DNA of 64,000 nucleotides from Pectobacterium fontis (lineage in GTDB: Bacteria; Pseudomonadota; Gammaproteobacteria; Enterobacterales; Enterobacteriaceae). The position numbers and the translations under genes were made by a program. Shown one piece after another: positions 39,243-49,781 of the stretch. The notes beneath the pieces were generated by a model. The model was given only the letters and a program-made list of their open reading frames with translations. It was not told the origin of the DNA and ran no database searches. The stretch's first letter is position 1. Every line of letters starts with the position of its first letter. The stretch is taken from positions 1-64,000 of the forward strand of contig NZ_JSXC01000045.1 of NCBI RefSeq assembly GCF_000803215.1, written 5' to 3'.

Positions 39243-40688
39243 TTATTCCGGCACCTTGTTGAGAGGAACCGCCGGATAGCCCTGTGCGATTTGGGTGTGC
39301 TGCTGCGCTTTGGCGTCTTTTTCTATCAGGTAACCTTCCAGACTCACCATATAGCGCCGAATGTTTTCCACGTAGTTGTAGGCTTCATGTCCCCGTGCGT
39401 AGCCGTAGGTGGTTTGAGTGTAATAACGCTTTTGGCTCAGCATCGGCAGGCGCATTTTCACATCGACCCAACTGTCGGGATTCCCTTTCTGTTTTTCCGT
39501 CAATTTACGCGCATCAAGCAGATGGGCGTATCCCATGTTGTAGGACGCTAACGCAAACCAGATTTTTTCATCCTCTGGGATGGTATCCGGCATTTTCTGC
39601 ATCATGTGCGACATATACTGCGCGCCGCCGCGAATACTTTGCTCAGGGTCGACGCGATCGGTAACGTTCAGACTTTCAGCGGTGTTGCGCGTGAGCATCA
39701 TCAGCCCACGAACGCCGGTCGGGGAGGTCGCCTGTGGGTTCCAGTGTGACTCCTGATAGGAGATGGCGGCCAGCAGCTTCCAGTCGATATCGGTGGCGTA
39801 TTTTTCGAACAGCGGGCGTAGATCTGGCAGCGTTTCATCAATCGCGCTCAGGAACGTGGTGGTATCGACGTAGTCAAATTCGCCAACGTGACCGAGATAT
39901 TTCTCTTCCAGACGTGCCAGCGTGCCGTCTTCAACAATCTGGCTGAAGAAGTCCAGCAGGGCGGCAGACAGGCTGTCATCGTGCGAACGGCGCATATACC
40001 AGGTGACCGGTTCTTCGTCGCTGAGATCAAAGGCGACGGCGAGCTGGGGATGGATGCGCTGCATCAACCCGATGGTGACGGAATCACCCAGCGTGTAGTC
40101 CAGCTTGCCATCGGCAACCTGCTTCAGTAATTCCTGCGTGCTCTGATCGGAGGCGGATTCCCAGTTTAGCTGCGGGTATTTTTCCGCTTTGAGATCGCGC
40201 AGCGTAGTCGCGTGAGCAGAGCCGGATGTGACGACGAGACGGCCTTGCAGCTTATCCAGTGTTTTCGGACGGGGCGATCCGAGGCGGTAAACCAACTGTT
40301 GTGAAATGGAATAGTAGGTTGGGCCGGCACGGAAACGTTCCAAACGCTCGTGATTATAAATCAGCCCGGCAGCCAACAGATCGGCATCGTTACCGTCCAG
40401 ATCGTCAAACAGTTCATCAAGATTCTTACGTGACGACACCACCAGCTTGACGCCGAGGTAATCGGCGAAACGTTTTGCCAGTTCGTAATCCAGACCTGTC
40501 GGGGATCCATTGCTCATTGCATAAGTCAGCGGTGAATTAACGGTGCTAATACGTAACTCGCCGCGTGAAAGGATCTGCCGGAGCTGAACATCCTGACTAC
40601 TGCGCCAGGGAATGCTAGGCCACAGCGCTAACGCCAGCAGTAACGTGATAATCCCGATGAAAAAATAATTTAATTTTAAAGGTTTCAA
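39243..40688 (-). CDS. mltF: Membrane-bound lytic murein transglycosylase F
   Basis: Cleaves the glycan strands of peptidoglycan. An N-terminal anchor ([20 protein letters not shown]) is followed by a solute-binding-protein-like domain ([14 protein letters not shown] ... [18 protein letters not shown]) and then a C-terminal SLT domain with the catalytic Glu in SYQESHWNP and the [11 protein letters not shown] motif. The TTG at 40688 gives the family N-terminus [10 protein letters not shown]; in-frame ATGs further upstream (40751, 40796) would add a non-conserved extension. Divergent from purL. Confidence 0.92.
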   Translation of the reverse strand: MKPLKLNYFFIGIITLLLALALWPSIPWRSSQDVQLRQILSRGELRISTVNSPLTYAMSNGSPTGLDYELAKRFADYLGVKLVVSSRKNLDELFDDLDGNDADLLAAGLIYNHERLERFRAGPTYYSISQQLVYRLGSPRPKTLDKLQGRLVVTSGSAHATTLRDLKAEKYPQLNWESASDQSTQELLKQVADGKLDYTLGDSVTIGLMQRIHPQLAVAFDLSDEEPVTWYMRRSHDDSLSAALLDFFSQIVEDGTLARLEEKYLGHVGEFDYVDTTTFLSAIDETLPDLRPLFEKYATDIDWKLLAAISYQESHWNPQATSPTGVRGLMMLTRNTAESLNVTDRVDPEQSIRGGAQYMSHMMQKMPDTIPEDEKIWFALASYNMGYAHLLDARKLTEKQKGNPDSWVDVKMRLPMLSQKRYYTQTTYGYARGHEAYNYVENIRRYMVSLEGYLIEKDAKAQQHTQIAQGYPAVPLNKVPE

Positions 40689-40854
40689 ATGGTTATCTCT
40701 CGGCGACCGTGTGGTCAGTCTGTCTGTAACGGCAGTTTTTTTATACGTCATTTCCCAGAGTGGGGGCATTTTGCTTAACAAACCGCCAGTGTGCAACTTT
40801 TATTGATTTGCTCACCGATTCATCATTTGCCAGAGGCGAAGTGAAATTATCGCC

Positions 40855-40893
40855 ACGCAAACGGTTTCGTCCGAGGGAAGGATTCTCTATAAT
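40855..40893 (+). promoter_or_regulatory. PurR operator and promoter of purL
   Basis: ACGCAAACGGTTTCGT at 40855-40870 differs by one base from the PurR consensus. It covers the expected -35 position of a promoter whose -10 is a perfect TATAAT at 40888-40893 (17-base spacing from TTTCGT). Repression of purL by PurR with hypoxanthine or guanine is inferred. Confidence 0.9.
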
Positions 40894-40967
40894 GTGCGCG
40901 TTTCCCCCCTGTTGTGCCCCATGGCTGTATCACAGCCAGTGCATCGAAGACGAGAGAACTTTAGATT

Positions 40968-43900
40968 ATGGAAATACTGCGTGGTTCACCTGCTTTATCG
41001 GCTTTTCGTATTAATAAATTGCTGGTCCGTTGCAAAGAGCACGTTTTGCCAGTCAGCGATATCTATGCTGAATACGTACATTTCGCCGATGTCAGCGCCC
41101 CGCTGAACAACGATGAACAGGCCAAACTGACACGTTTGCTGAAGTATGGTCCTTCTCTCGCGGAGCACGAGCCGCAAGGCCATCTGTTACTGGTCACGCC
41201 GCGTCCCGGCACCATTTCTCCGTGGTCTTCTAAAGCAACGGATATCGCTCATAACTGTGGATTAAACAAAGTGCTGCGTCTGGAACGCGGTCTGGCTTTC
41301 TATATTCATGCGCCAACGCTGAGCGATGAACAGTGGCAACAACTGGGGGCACTGCTGCATGACCGGATGATGGAAAGCGTATTTAGCGACCTGAAACAGG
41401 CGGAAGCGCTGTTTTCTCATCATCAACCGGCACCTTTCAAACGCATTGAAGTTCTGTTGCAAGGGCGTCAGGCGCTGGAAGACGCAAACATTCGTCTGGG
41501 GCTGGCATTAGCGGAAGATGAAATTGATTATCTGCTGGACGCCTTCACCAAACTGGGACGTAACCCTAACGATATTGAACTGTATATGTTCGCACAGGCG
41601 AACTCTGAACACTGCCGCCACAAGATTTTCAACGCAGATTGGGTGATCGACGGCACCGCTCAGCCGAAATCGCTGTTCAAAATGATCAAAAACACCTTTG
41701 AACACACGCCCGATCACGTTCTCTCTGCCTATAAAGATAATGCCGCCGTTATGGAAGGTTCCGCTGTCGGGCGTTTCTATACGGATACCAACGGGCAATA
41801 TGCTTACCATCAGGAAGATGCTCATATCCTGATGAAGGTGGAAACGCACAACCACCCGACCGCAATTTCCCCGTGGCCGGGGGCGGCCACCGGCTCTGGC
41901 GGTGAAATCCGCGATGAAGGCGCAACAGGCCGAGGATCCAAGCCGAAAGCGGGTCTGGTCGGCTTTTCCGTATCGAACCTGCGTATTCCTGGCTTTATCC
42001 AGCCGTGGGAAGAAGAAGAGTTTGGCAAGCCAGAACGCATTGTCAGCGCACTGGATATCATGACCGAAGGTCCATTAGGCGGCGCGGCCTTCAACAACGA
42101 ATTTGGTCGTCCGGCGCTGACCGGTTATTTCCGTACTTATGAAGAGCGTGTCGATAGCCACAACGGCACGGAACTGCGCGGCTACCATAAACCGATTATG
42201 CTGGCGGGCGGGATTGGCAATATCCGCGCCGATCACGTTCAGAAAGGCGAAATTAGCGTCGGAGCCAAGCTGATTGTGCTGGGCGGGCCGTCCATGAATA
42301 TCGGTCTGGGCGGCGGCGCGGCGTCTTCTATGGCATCAGGTCAGTCTGATGCGGATCTGGATTTTGCATCGGTACAGCGCGATAACCCGGAAATGGAGCG
42401 TCGCTGTCAGGAAGTGATTGACCGTTGCTGGCAGTTGGGTGAAGCGAACCCCATCCTGTTTATCCACGATGTTGGCGCTGGCGGTTTGTCCAACGCGATG
42501 CCGGAACTGGTGAGTGACGGTGGTCGCGGTGGTCGCTTTGAACTGCGCGATATTCTGAACGACGAGCCGGGCATGAGCCCGCTGGAAGTCTGGTGTAACG
42601 AATCGCAGGAACGCTACGTTCTGGCGGTTGCGCCAGAACAACTGGCACAGTTTGATGAAATTTGCCGTCGCGAGCGTGCACCTTATGCGGTGATCGGCGA
42701 GGCGACGGAAGAACTGCATCTGACGATGAACGATCGTCACTTCAACAACCAGCCTATCGACTTACCGCTGGATGTGCTGCTGGGTAAAACGCCGAAGATG
42801 CTGCGTGACGTGGAACGCAAGCAGGTTGAAGGCACGCGACTACAGCGTGACGAAATCTATCTGGCTGAAGCCGTCGAGCGCGTGCTGCACTTGCCGGTAG
42901 TGGCAGAAAAAACCTTCCTGATTACCATTGGTGACCGTTCTGTGACCGGCATGGTAGCTCGCGATCAGATGGTGGGGCCGTGGCAGGTGCCAGTGGCTGA
43001 CTGTGCGGTGACGACCGCCAGCCTTGATAGCTATTACGGCGAGGCGATGTCTATTGGCGAACGTGCGCCAGTCGCGCTGCGTAATTTCGCGGCCTCCGCG
43101 CGTTTAGCCGTGGGTGAAGCATTGACAAACATTGCTGCCACGCACATCGGCCCGCTGACCCGCGTGAAGCTGTCAGCGAACTGGATGGCGGCTGCCGGGC
43201 ACCCAGGCGAAGATGCCGGGTTGTACGATGCGGTGAAAGCGGTGGGCGAGGAGCTGTGTCCGGCGCTGGGTCTGACGATCCCGGTCGGTAAAGATTCCAT
43301 GTCGATGAAAACCCGCTGGCAGGACGGCGATGAAGAACGCGCGGTCACATCGCCAATGTCATTGGTCATCTCTGCATTTGCTCGTGTGGAAGACGTGCGT
43401 CATACGGTAACGCCACAACTGCGCACCGGACAGGATAATGCGCTGCTGCTGATCGATCTGGGGGCTGGCAATAAGGCACTGGGTGCGACGGCATTGGCAC
43501 AGGTTTATCGTCAACTGGGTCGTAAGACGGCAGATGTTCATAGCCCAGCACAGTTGGCGGGCTTCTTTAATGCCATACAGCAACTGGTTGCGGATAAAGC
43601 GCTTCTGGCTTACCACGACCGTTCAGACGGCGGCCTGCTGGTTACGCTGGCAGAGATGACGTTTGCAGGGCATTGCGGCATGACCGTCGATATCGCGTCT
43701 CAAGGCGACGATACGCTGGCGACGCTGTTCAACGAAGAGCTTGGCGCTGTCATTCAGATTCCTGCCGCACGTCGTGCTGAAGTGGAGGCCGTTCTGGCTG
43801 GGCATGGTCTGGCCGATTGCGTGCATTACCTCGGTCACGCTGAAGAAGGTACGCGTTTCACTATCAATAAAGGTGCGGAAGCGGTCTATCAGGAAAGCCG

Positions 43901-44855
43901 TTCGACGTTGCGCCGCTGGTGGGCGGAAACCAGTTGGCAGATGCAGCGCCTGCGTGATAACCCGCAGTGTGCCGATCAGGAACACATCGCCAGACAGGAT
44001 GACAACGATCCCGGCTTAAACGTGTCCCTGACTTTCGATCCGCAGGAAGACATTGCGGCGCCGTATATCGCTAAGAATGTCCGGCCTAAAGTGGCCGTTC
44101 TGCGTGAGCAGGGTGTGAACTCTCACGTCGAAATGGCGGCGGCGTTCCACCGCGCGGGCTTTGATGCGATCGATATTCATATGAGCGATCTGCTGGCGAA
44201 CCGCCGTAACTTGCAGGACTTCCAGGCACTGGTAGCCTGTGGCGGCTTCTCTTACGGTGATGTGCTGGGAGCGGGTGAAGGCTGGGCTAAATCTATTCTG
44301 TTCAACTCCCGCGTGCGTGATGAATTCGCTGAATTCTTCCTACGTCCTCAGACGCTGGCGCTAGGGGTCTGTAACGGTTGCCAGATGATGTCCAATCTGC
44401 GTGAACTGATTCCAGGTGCCGATCTCTGGCCGCGTTTTGTACGCAATAAATCCGACCGTTTTGAAGCACGCTTTAGTCTGGTCGAAGTGGAGAAAAGCCC
44501 GTCGCTGTTCATGAATGATATGGCAGGGTCGCGTATGCCAATTGCGGTTTCACACGGTGAAGGACAGGTTGAAGTGCGCGATGATGCGCATTTAGCGGCG
44601 ATGGAAGAGCAGGGGCTGGTCGCGCTGCGTTACATTAATCACTATGGTCAGGTAACCGAGAACTATCCGGCTAACCCAAATGGCTCACCAAATGGTATTA
44701 CGGCGGTCACCAGCACCAGTGGTCGGGCAACCGTCATGATGCCGCACCCTGAGCGCGTGTTCCGTACCGTTAGCAATTCCTGGCACCCAGAAGAGTGGGG
44801 TGAGGATGGCCCGTGGATGCGTCTGTTCCGCAATGCACGCAGACAGCTTGGCTAA
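40968..44855 (+). CDS. purL: Phosphoribosylformylglycinamidine synthase
   Basis: Fourth step of purine synthesis: converts FGAR to FGAM using glutamine and ATP. The 1295-residue single-chain (large) form is the enterobacterial type. It has the N-terminal PurS-like domain (about 1-150), two ATP-grasp-like AIR synthase halves ([22 protein letters not shown] and [12 protein letters not shown]), and a C-terminal class I glutamine amidotransferase with nucleophile Cys in [12 protein letters not shown] and MMPHPERVF for the His-Glu pair. Under a PurR box; ends in a strong terminator. Confidence 0.97.
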   Translation: MEILRGSPALSAFRINKLLVRCKEHVLPVSDIYAEYVHFADVSAPLNNDEQAKLTRLLKYGPSLAEHEPQGHLLLVTPRPGTISPWSSKATDIAHNCGLNKVLRLERGLAFYIHAPTLSDEQWQQLGALLHDRMMESVFSDLKQAEALFSHHQPAPFKRIEVLLQGRQALEDANIRLGLALAEDEIDYLLDAFTKLGRNPNDIELYMFAQANSEHCRHKIFNADWVIDGTAQPKSLFKMIKNTFEHTPDHVLSAYKDNAAVMEGSAVGRFYTDTNGQYAYHQEDAHILMKVETHNHPTAISPWPGAATGSGGEIRDEGATGRGSKPKAGLVGFSVSNLRIPGFIQPWEEEEFGKPERIVSALDIMTEGPLGGAAFNNEFGRPALTGYFRTYEERVDSHNGTELRGYHKPIMLAGGIGNIRADHVQKGEISVGAKLIVLGGPSMNIGLGGGAASSMASGQSDADLDFASVQRDNPEMERRCQEVIDRCWQLGEANPILFIHDVGAGGLSNAMPELVSDGGRGGRFELRDILNDEPGMSPLEVWCNESQERYVLAVAPEQLAQFDEICRRERAPYAVIGEATEELHLTMNDRHFNNQPIDLPLDVLLGKTPKMLRDVERKQVEGTRLQRDEIYLAEAVERVLHLPVVAEKTFLITIGDRSVTGMVARDQMVGPWQVPVADCAVTTASLDSYYGEAMSIGERAPVALRNFAASARLAVGEALTNIAATHIGPLTRVKLSANWMAAAGHPGEDAGLYDAVKAVGEELCPALGLTIPVGKDSMSMKTRWQDGDEERAVTSPMSLVISAFARVEDVRHTVTPQLRTGQDNALLLIDLGAGNKALGATALAQVYRQLGRKTADVHSPAQLAGFFNAIQQLVADKALLAYHDRSDGGLLVTLAEMTFAGHCGMTVDIASQGDDTLATLFNEELGAVIQIPAARRAEVEAVLAGHGLADCVHYLGHAEEGTRFTINKGAEAVYQESRSTLRRWWAETSWQMQRLRDNPQCADQEHIARQDDNDPGLNVSLTFDPQEDIAAPYIAKNVRPKVAVLREQGVNSHVEMAAAFHRAGFDAIDIHMSDLLANRRNLQDFQALVACGGFSYGDVLGAGEGWAKSILFNSRVRDEFAEFFLRPQTLALGVCNGCQMMSNLRELIPGADLWPRFVRNKSDRFEARFSLVEVEKSPSLFMNDMAGSRMPIAVSHGEGQVEVRDDAHLAAMEEQGLVALRYINHYGQVTENYPANPNGSPNGITAVTSTSGRATVMMPHPERVFRTVSNSWHPEEWGEDGPWMRLFRNARRQLG

Positions 44856-44872
44856 GTGAATGTGACTGAGAG

Positions 44873-44897
44873 AAAGGAGCTTCGGCTCCTTTTTTTA
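44873..44897 (+). terminator. Rho-independent terminator of purL
   Basis: AAAGGAGC - TTCG - GCTCCTTT stem-loop with a stable TTCG tetraloop, followed by more T. Confidence 0.92.
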
Positions 44898-44914
44898 TAG
44901 CTGTTTTCTCGGCG

Positions 44915-45027
44915 TGTCGTTTTTTTGCGACGGATTGGTTTTTTATTGTCTCTAATGGGTGACATATAACTAATTGATTTATATAAGGGGTTTGATGGAT
45001 CCATAAAGCTGTCTGTTTTTAGCGACA
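44915..45027 (+). promoter_or_regulatory. Three GlrR-type activator sites upstream of glmY
   Basis: TGTC-N10-GACG at 44915-44932, TGTC-N10-GACA at 44947-44964 and TGTC-N10-GACA at 45010-45027. TGTC-N10-GACA is the recognised GlrR (QseF) binding site, and three copies upstream of glmY is the known enterobacterial arrangement. They lie about 145-255 bases before the predicted sigma-54 start, as for enhancer-type sites. The GlrR gene is encoded downstream. Confidence 0.88.
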
Positions 45028-45112
45028 TAAACCGTCTGTTTTGCGCGTATTTCCATGTGTTGCATTCCGGGTCATTGATTTCTCGGTGAAGGATAAAATA
45101 AAAATTATTAAT

Positions 45113-45125
45113 AATCAGTTAGTTA
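45113..45125 (+). promoter_or_regulatory. IHF site between GlrR sites and the sigma-54 promoter
   Basis: AATCAG-TTAG-TTA matches the IHF consensus WATCAR-N4-TTR completely, and the upstream flank is an A/T run. It is placed to bend DNA so that bound GlrR can touch sigma-54 polymerase. Confidence 0.7.
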
Positions 45126-45142
45126 TTTGTTGTTTTGGGTGA

Positions 45143-45160
45143 TTGGCATGGATAGTGCAT
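45143..45160 (+). promoter_or_regulatory. Sigma-54 promoter of glmY
   Basis: TTGGCATGGATAGTGCAT holds the invariant GG (45145-45146) and GC (45157-45158) with the required 10 bases between. The transcription start is expected near 45170. Confidence 0.85.
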
Positions 45161-45169
45161 GATAGCTTG

Positions 45170-45385
45170 TGTTGCTCATTCAACTGGTTATGATGGCGTT
45201 GCTCACTGGCAAATATATCGCTCATAACATCTGGAATGATGCCAAAAGAAAGGGTGCCTATCGTCCACCAAACCGATAACAGGGCGTGAAAACGAACGTT
45301 ATCAAGCATCGGACGACACGTTGAGTGAGGCACCGCCTATTCAGCTATGCGGCCAGAGGGAGCGATTCTTCTGGCCGCGTGACGT
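45170..45385 (+). ncRNA. glmY: Small RNA GlmY
   Basis: GlmY protects the sister RNA GlmZ from cleavage by binding RapZ and so raises GlmS synthesis when glucosamine 6-phosphate is low. Here the transcript would begin GTTGCTCATTCA, like the 5' end of E. coli GlmY. It folds into three hairpins: TCATTC...GTTATGA with TCATAAC...GAATGA (45176-45239), GATAAC/GTTATC (about 45281-45310), and a 9-bp stem GCGGCCAGA/TCTGGCCGC (45349-45378). Its place between purL and glrK, the sigma-54 promoter and GlrR sites all fit. The 3' end is approximate because the final stem lacks a long T-run. Confidence 0.85.
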
Positions 45386-45548
45386 TTTCGTGCCTGTTAC
45401 ACCTCTCCAGAGAATCCCTCCTGACTGCTTTTTACGGCGTTACATTGGCATTCATGCCGTATTGCGAAGCGTTGCGCATGTCGTAAGGGAAAACGTTGAA
45501 CTTTTATCAGACTCAGTTAGCATCAGAGCGGATTCGATAGGTAACGAG

Positions 45549-46985
45549 ATGATTTCTTTGAAACGATGGCGTTTATTCCCGCGTTCTCTGCGGCAATTAG
45601 TAATTATGGCGTTCTTGTTGGTACTGCTGCCGCTCTTAGTGCTGGCCTACCAGGCTTATCAAAGCCTGAACATGCTGAGCGAACAGGCGGCGGATATTAA
45701 CCGGACAACGCTGGCGGATGCTCGTCGCAGTGAGGCGATGACCAGCGTAGCGTTAGCCATGGAGCGTAGCTACCGGCAATACTGCGTATTGGACGATCAG
45801 ACGCTGGCGACGCTCTATCAGAACCAGCGTAAACAGTATTCGCAAATGCTGGACTCCCATGCGCAGGTGTTGCCCGATCCCCGCTACTACCAGACGCTGC
45901 GTCAACTTCTTACTCAACTCGGCGACATACGCTGCCATAACAGCGGCCCGGAACAAACGGCATCCGGCCTGTTGGAAGGGTTTTCTCGCGCTAACGGGCA
46001 GATGGTGCAGGTGACGCGTGATGTCGTGTTCTCCCGTGGGCAACAACTCCAGCAGGCCATTTCTGAACGCGGTCAGTTCTTTGGCTGGCAGGCGCTGCTG
46101 TTATTTCTGGTCAGCGTACTGCTGGTGGTTCTCTTTACGCGGATGATTATCGGCCCGGTTAATGGCGTAGAGCGTATGATTAACCGTCTCGGGGAAGGTC
46201 GTTCGTTGGGCAATACCAGCACCTTCAAAGGCCCGCGTGAGATTCGTACGCTGGCGCAGCGCATTATCTGGCTGAGCGAGCGTCTGTCCTGGCTGGAGTC
46301 ACAACGGCATGAGTTCTTACGCCATATTTCCCATGAACTCAAAACACCGTTGGCGAGCCTGCGAGAAGGCACCGAACTGCTGGCGGATGAGGTCGTGGGG
46401 CCGCTGACTGCCGACCAGAAAGAAGTGGTGGCTATTCTTGATAGCAGTAGTCGCCATCTGTTACAGCTTATTGATCAACTACTGGACTATAATCGCAAAC
46501 TGGCGGATACGCCGACCGAGCTGGAACGGGTTGAGATCGAAGAGATTGTCGATATTGTTGTGTCGTCCCACAGTCTGCCTGCCCGAGCCAAAATGATTCA
46601 TACCGATGTGACGCTGGCCGTTGAACACTGCTGGGCGGAGACGACGCTGTTGATGCGAGTGATTGATAATCTCTATTCCAATGCGGTGCACTACGGTAAG
46701 GAATCCGGTAACATTTGGATTTATAGCCGTCAGGTTGGCAACCGCGTTCAGATTGATGTTGCCAATAATGGTACGCCCATTCCCGATGCAGAGCGGAGCA
46801 TGATTTTTGAGCCTTTTTATCAGGGAAGCCATCAGCGCCGTGGTGCGGTCAAAGGAAGTGGACTAGGGCTGAGCATTGCGCGTGACTGTATCCGCCGTAT
46901 GCGCGGTGAGCTTACTCTCATTTCCGTCGATTATGCTGATGTATGTTTCCGCATTGAGCTGCCCTTATTGTCCGATAATGAATAA
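45549..46985 (+). CDS. glrK: Sensor histidine kinase GlrK (QseE)
   Basis: Membrane sensor kinase of the GlrK-GlrR system that drives glmY transcription in response to envelope stress. The 478-residue product has membrane helices at about 15-37 and 180-202, a periplasmic helical sensor domain, HAMP, the phospho-acceptor His262 in RHISHELKTPLAS, and the ATP-binding N, G1 and G2 boxes (VIDNLYSNAVHY, IPDAERSMIFEPF, GSGLGLSIA). The frame is open 228 bases upstream, over glmY, but the ATG at 45549 matches family length. First gene of glrK-qseG-glrR. Confidence 0.93.
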   Translation: MISLKRWRLFPRSLRQLVIMAFLLVLLPLLVLAYQAYQSLNMLSEQAADINRTTLADARRSEAMTSVALAMERSYRQYCVLDDQTLATLYQNQRKQYSQMLDSHAQVLPDPRYYQTLRQLLTQLGDIRCHNSGPEQTASGLLEGFSRANGQMVQVTRDVVFSRGQQLQQAISERGQFFGWQALLLFLVSVLLVVLFTRMIIGPVNGVERMINRLGEGRSLGNTSTFKGPREIRTLAQRIIWLSERLSWLESQRHEFLRHISHELKTPLASLREGTELLADEVVGPLTADQKEVVAILDSSSRHLLQLIDQLLDYNRKLADTPTELERVEIEEIVDIVVSSHSLPARAKMIHTDVTLAVEHCWAETTLLMRVIDNLYSNAVHYGKESGNIWIYSRQVGNRVQIDVANNGTPIPDAERSMIFEPFYQGSHQRRGAVKGSGLGLSIARDCIRRMRGELTLISVDYADVCFRIELPLLSDNE

Positions 46986-47005
46986 AGTCCGAGAATGAAC
47001 AGATA

Positions 47006-47842
47006 ATGAATATAGGATTTATGAACGGATGGCTTACGAATAGCATATTTTCCCGCCTTTTGACGGTGGCGATCGTATCGTCGTCACTCCTTTTAGCCGC
47101 GTGCACTAGTCATGTGAACAAGGGGTCAGCGCTGCTGGAAACAGAAGCGACACCGCCGAAAGAGCAGGTTGCCGATTTCCGTATCGCGCAATGTGAGAAT
47201 CTGTGGCAGATAGACGATCGTGAATCCATGAACAATGCGCTTTATTGGCTGCGGGCGATGGACTGCGCCGGGCGCTTGACGCAATTCCAGGCTCGTGAGG
47301 AAGCGGGGCTGGTTGCGGGAGATAGCTGGGATAGCGTGTTTAAACAGGGCATTCTGTTGGATAACGCTGGCATCACTCAGGTGGAACGGCGTCAGGTGTT
47401 GGAACAGATCAATTTATATCGTCTGGAGTTCCCTGCGGCACTGCGCCCGTTGATGCAAACCTGGCGTGACAGACAAACACTCTTTCTAGCGCTGTCGGAC
47501 GAACGTCTGCGCTATAAGCGTTTACAGGAATCCAGCGACAAACAGCTAGACGCTTTGAGAGTGCAGCAAAATCATCTGCAATACCAGTTAGAAACAACCA
47601 CGCAGAAGCTGGAAAATCTGACGGATATTGAGCGTCAACTGTCGTCCCGTAAGCAACTGTCAGGGGATATGTCGGATAACGATGCCGATCGCCGTGGCAG
47701 TGCTGGCACCACCAAAGACGATTCGCGTAGTTCGGCAACGAAATCCAGAAATGAGTCCGTTGATGCGGATGATACCTACATGCCTCCGATGGAATCGCAT
47801 ACGGGCAAACCGACGACGAAGAAGGAATCAACAAGACAATGA
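47006..47842 (+). CDS. qseG: Outer-membrane lipoprotein QseG (YfhG)
   Basis: A 278-residue lipoprotein with a signal peptide and lipobox LLAAC (lipid on Cys33). In E. coli QseG interacts with GlrK and is needed for its signalling. A mid-protein helical region (about 150-210) is probably coiled coil; the tail from about 215 is charged, low-complexity and more variable. An ATG at 47021 with a nearby AGGA is an alternative start. Its last bases overlap the glrR start, tying the three genes into one operon. Confidence 0.9.
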   Translation: MNIGFMNGWLTNSIFSRLLTVAIVSSSLLLAACTSHVNKGSALLETEATPPKEQVADFRIAQCENLWQIDDRESMNNALYWLRAMDCAGRLTQFQAREEAGLVAGDSWDSVFKQGILLDNAGITQVERRQVLEQINLYRLEFPAALRPLMQTWRDRQTLFLALSDERLRYKRLQESSDKQLDALRVQQNHLQYQLETTTQKLENLTDIERQLSSRKQLSGDMSDNDADRRGSAGTTKDDSRSSATKSRNESVDADDTYMPPMESHTGKPTTKKESTRQ

Positions 47843-49176
47843 CAGCCCGAAAAACGGCGAGTTTGTTGCTCGTGGATGATGACCCAAGCCTGCTGAAGCT
47901 GTTGGGAATGCGTTTAACCAGCGAAGGATTTAGCGTGATGACGGCGGAGAGCGGCCAGGAGGCGCTGCGGCTGTTAACGCGCGACAAGTTCGATTTGGTG
48001 ATCAGCGATCTGCGCATGGACGAAATGGATGGCATGGCGCTGTTTTCTGAGATCCAGCGTTATCAGCCGGGGATGCCGGTAATCATTTTAACCGCTCACG
48101 GTTCTATTCCTGATGCAGTAGCCGCCACGCAGCAGGGAGTATTCAGTTTCCTGACGAAGCCCGTTGACCGTGATGCGCTTTATAAAGCCATAGATGAAGC
48201 GCTGGCGTTGTCTGCGCCAGCAGGCGATGAGAGTTGGCGTGAAACTATCGTGACGCGCAGCCCGATTATGTTACGCCTGCTGGAACAAGCCCGAATGGTC
48301 GCGCAGTCGGACGTCAGCGTGCTGATTAATGGTCAGAGTGGAACCGGGAAAGAGGTGCTGGCTCAGGCCATTCACGCCGCCAGCCCGCGAGCGAAAAAAG
48401 CTTTTATTGCCATCAACTGCGGTGCACTGCCGGAACCCTTACTGGAGTCGGAGTTATTTGGTCATGCGAAAGGCGCTTTTACTGGTGCAGTCAGCAGTCG
48501 CGAAGGGTTGTTTCAGGCGGCGGAAGGCGGCACGCTGTTTTTAGATGAAATCGGCGATATGCCTCTGTCTTTACAGGTAAAGTTACTACGCGTTTTGCAG
48601 GAACGAAAAGTCCGTCCGTTGGGGAGCAATCGCGATCTGGACATTGATGTGCGGATTATCTCCGCCACGCACCGTGATTTGCCAAAGGCGATGGAAAAAA
48701 ACGAATTCCGTGAGGATCTGTACTATCGGCTCAACGTGGTGAATATGAAGCTGCCGGCGCTGCATGAGCGCGCTGAGGATATCCCGTTGCTGGCAAACCA
48801 TCTGCTGCGCGAATCCGCGAATCGTCACAAGCCTTTTGTGCGTACTTTTTCAACCGATGCAATGAAGCGCTTGATGACGGCAAGCTGGCCGGGTAACGTG
48901 CGTCAACTGGTGAATGTTATTGAACAATGTGTGGCGCTGACCAGTGCGCCGGTGATCAGCGATGCGCTGGTTGAGCAGGCGCTGGAAGGGGAAAATACCG
49001 CACTGCCGACATTCGTTGAAGCGCGCCATCAGTTTGAACTTAACTATCTGCGTAAATTATTACAGATGGCAAAAGGTAACGTGACGCAGGCTGCACGCAT
49101 GGCTGGGCGTAACCGGACGGAATTTTATAAACTGTTGGGCCGTCACGAACTGGATGCCAACGACTTTAAAGATTAA
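47839..49176 (+). CDS. glrR: Sigma-54-dependent response regulator GlrR (QseF)
   Basis: A 445-residue activator. Receiver domain: phosphorylation site Asp57 in LVISDLRMDEMDG. AAA+ domain: GQSGTGKEVLAQAIH (Walker A), GAFTGA sigma-54 contact loop within ELFGHAKGAFTGAVSSREG, and LFLDEIGDMPLSLQ (Walker B). A Fis-type helix-turn-helix ends the protein (AKGNVTQAARMAGRNRTEFY). Its binding sites lie upstream of glmY at the head of this cluster. Overlaps qseG by four bases. Confidence 0.95.
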   Translation: MTARKTASLLLVDDDPSLLKLLGMRLTSEGFSVMTAESGQEALRLLTRDKFDLVISDLRMDEMDGMALFSEIQRYQPGMPVIILTAHGSIPDAVAATQQGVFSFLTKPVDRDALYKAIDEALALSAPAGDESWRETIVTRSPIMLRLLEQARMVAQSDVSVLINGQSGTGKEVLAQAIHAASPRAKKAFIAINCGALPEPLLESELFGHAKGAFTGAVSSREGLFQAAEGGTLFLDEIGDMPLSLQVKLLRVLQERKVRPLGSNRDLDIDVRIISATHRDLPKAMEKNEFREDLYYRLNVVNMKLPALHERAEDIPLLANHLLRESANRHKPFVRTFSTDAMKRLMTASWPGNVRQLVNVIEQCVALTSAPVISDALVEQALEGENTALPTFVEARHQFELNYLRKLLQMAKGNVTQAARMAGRNRTEFYKLLGRHELDANDFKD

Positions 49177-49370
49177 CGCAGGAAGTACAGGTGGCACGGC
49201 GACAGTGCGATGCGGGAGAGATTAATCCTAAATAATGTGGGCCGTGAAACAAAAGGTATTCGTTTTAACAACGTATAAGCGGCTTGAGGTATAACGGATA
49301 TGGATTGTCTACCTGAGTTCTGACATGCTGTTTATTTGCTGATGCTCGGCTTTGGCCGCAACATAGATAA

Positions 49371-49724
<354 letters not shown>

Positions 49725-49749
49725 TCGTCTTCCCCCACTCGTCATGAGA

Positions 49750-49775
49750 GGCCAGCCTGATTAGGCTGGCTTCGT
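49750..49775 (+). terminator. Terminator between glnB and pemA
   Basis: GCCAGCC-TGATTA-GGCTGGC stem-loop (49751-49770) followed by a short TTCGT stretch. The T-run is weak, so termination efficiency is uncertain. Confidence 0.65.
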
Positions 49776-49781
49776 ATCCCT

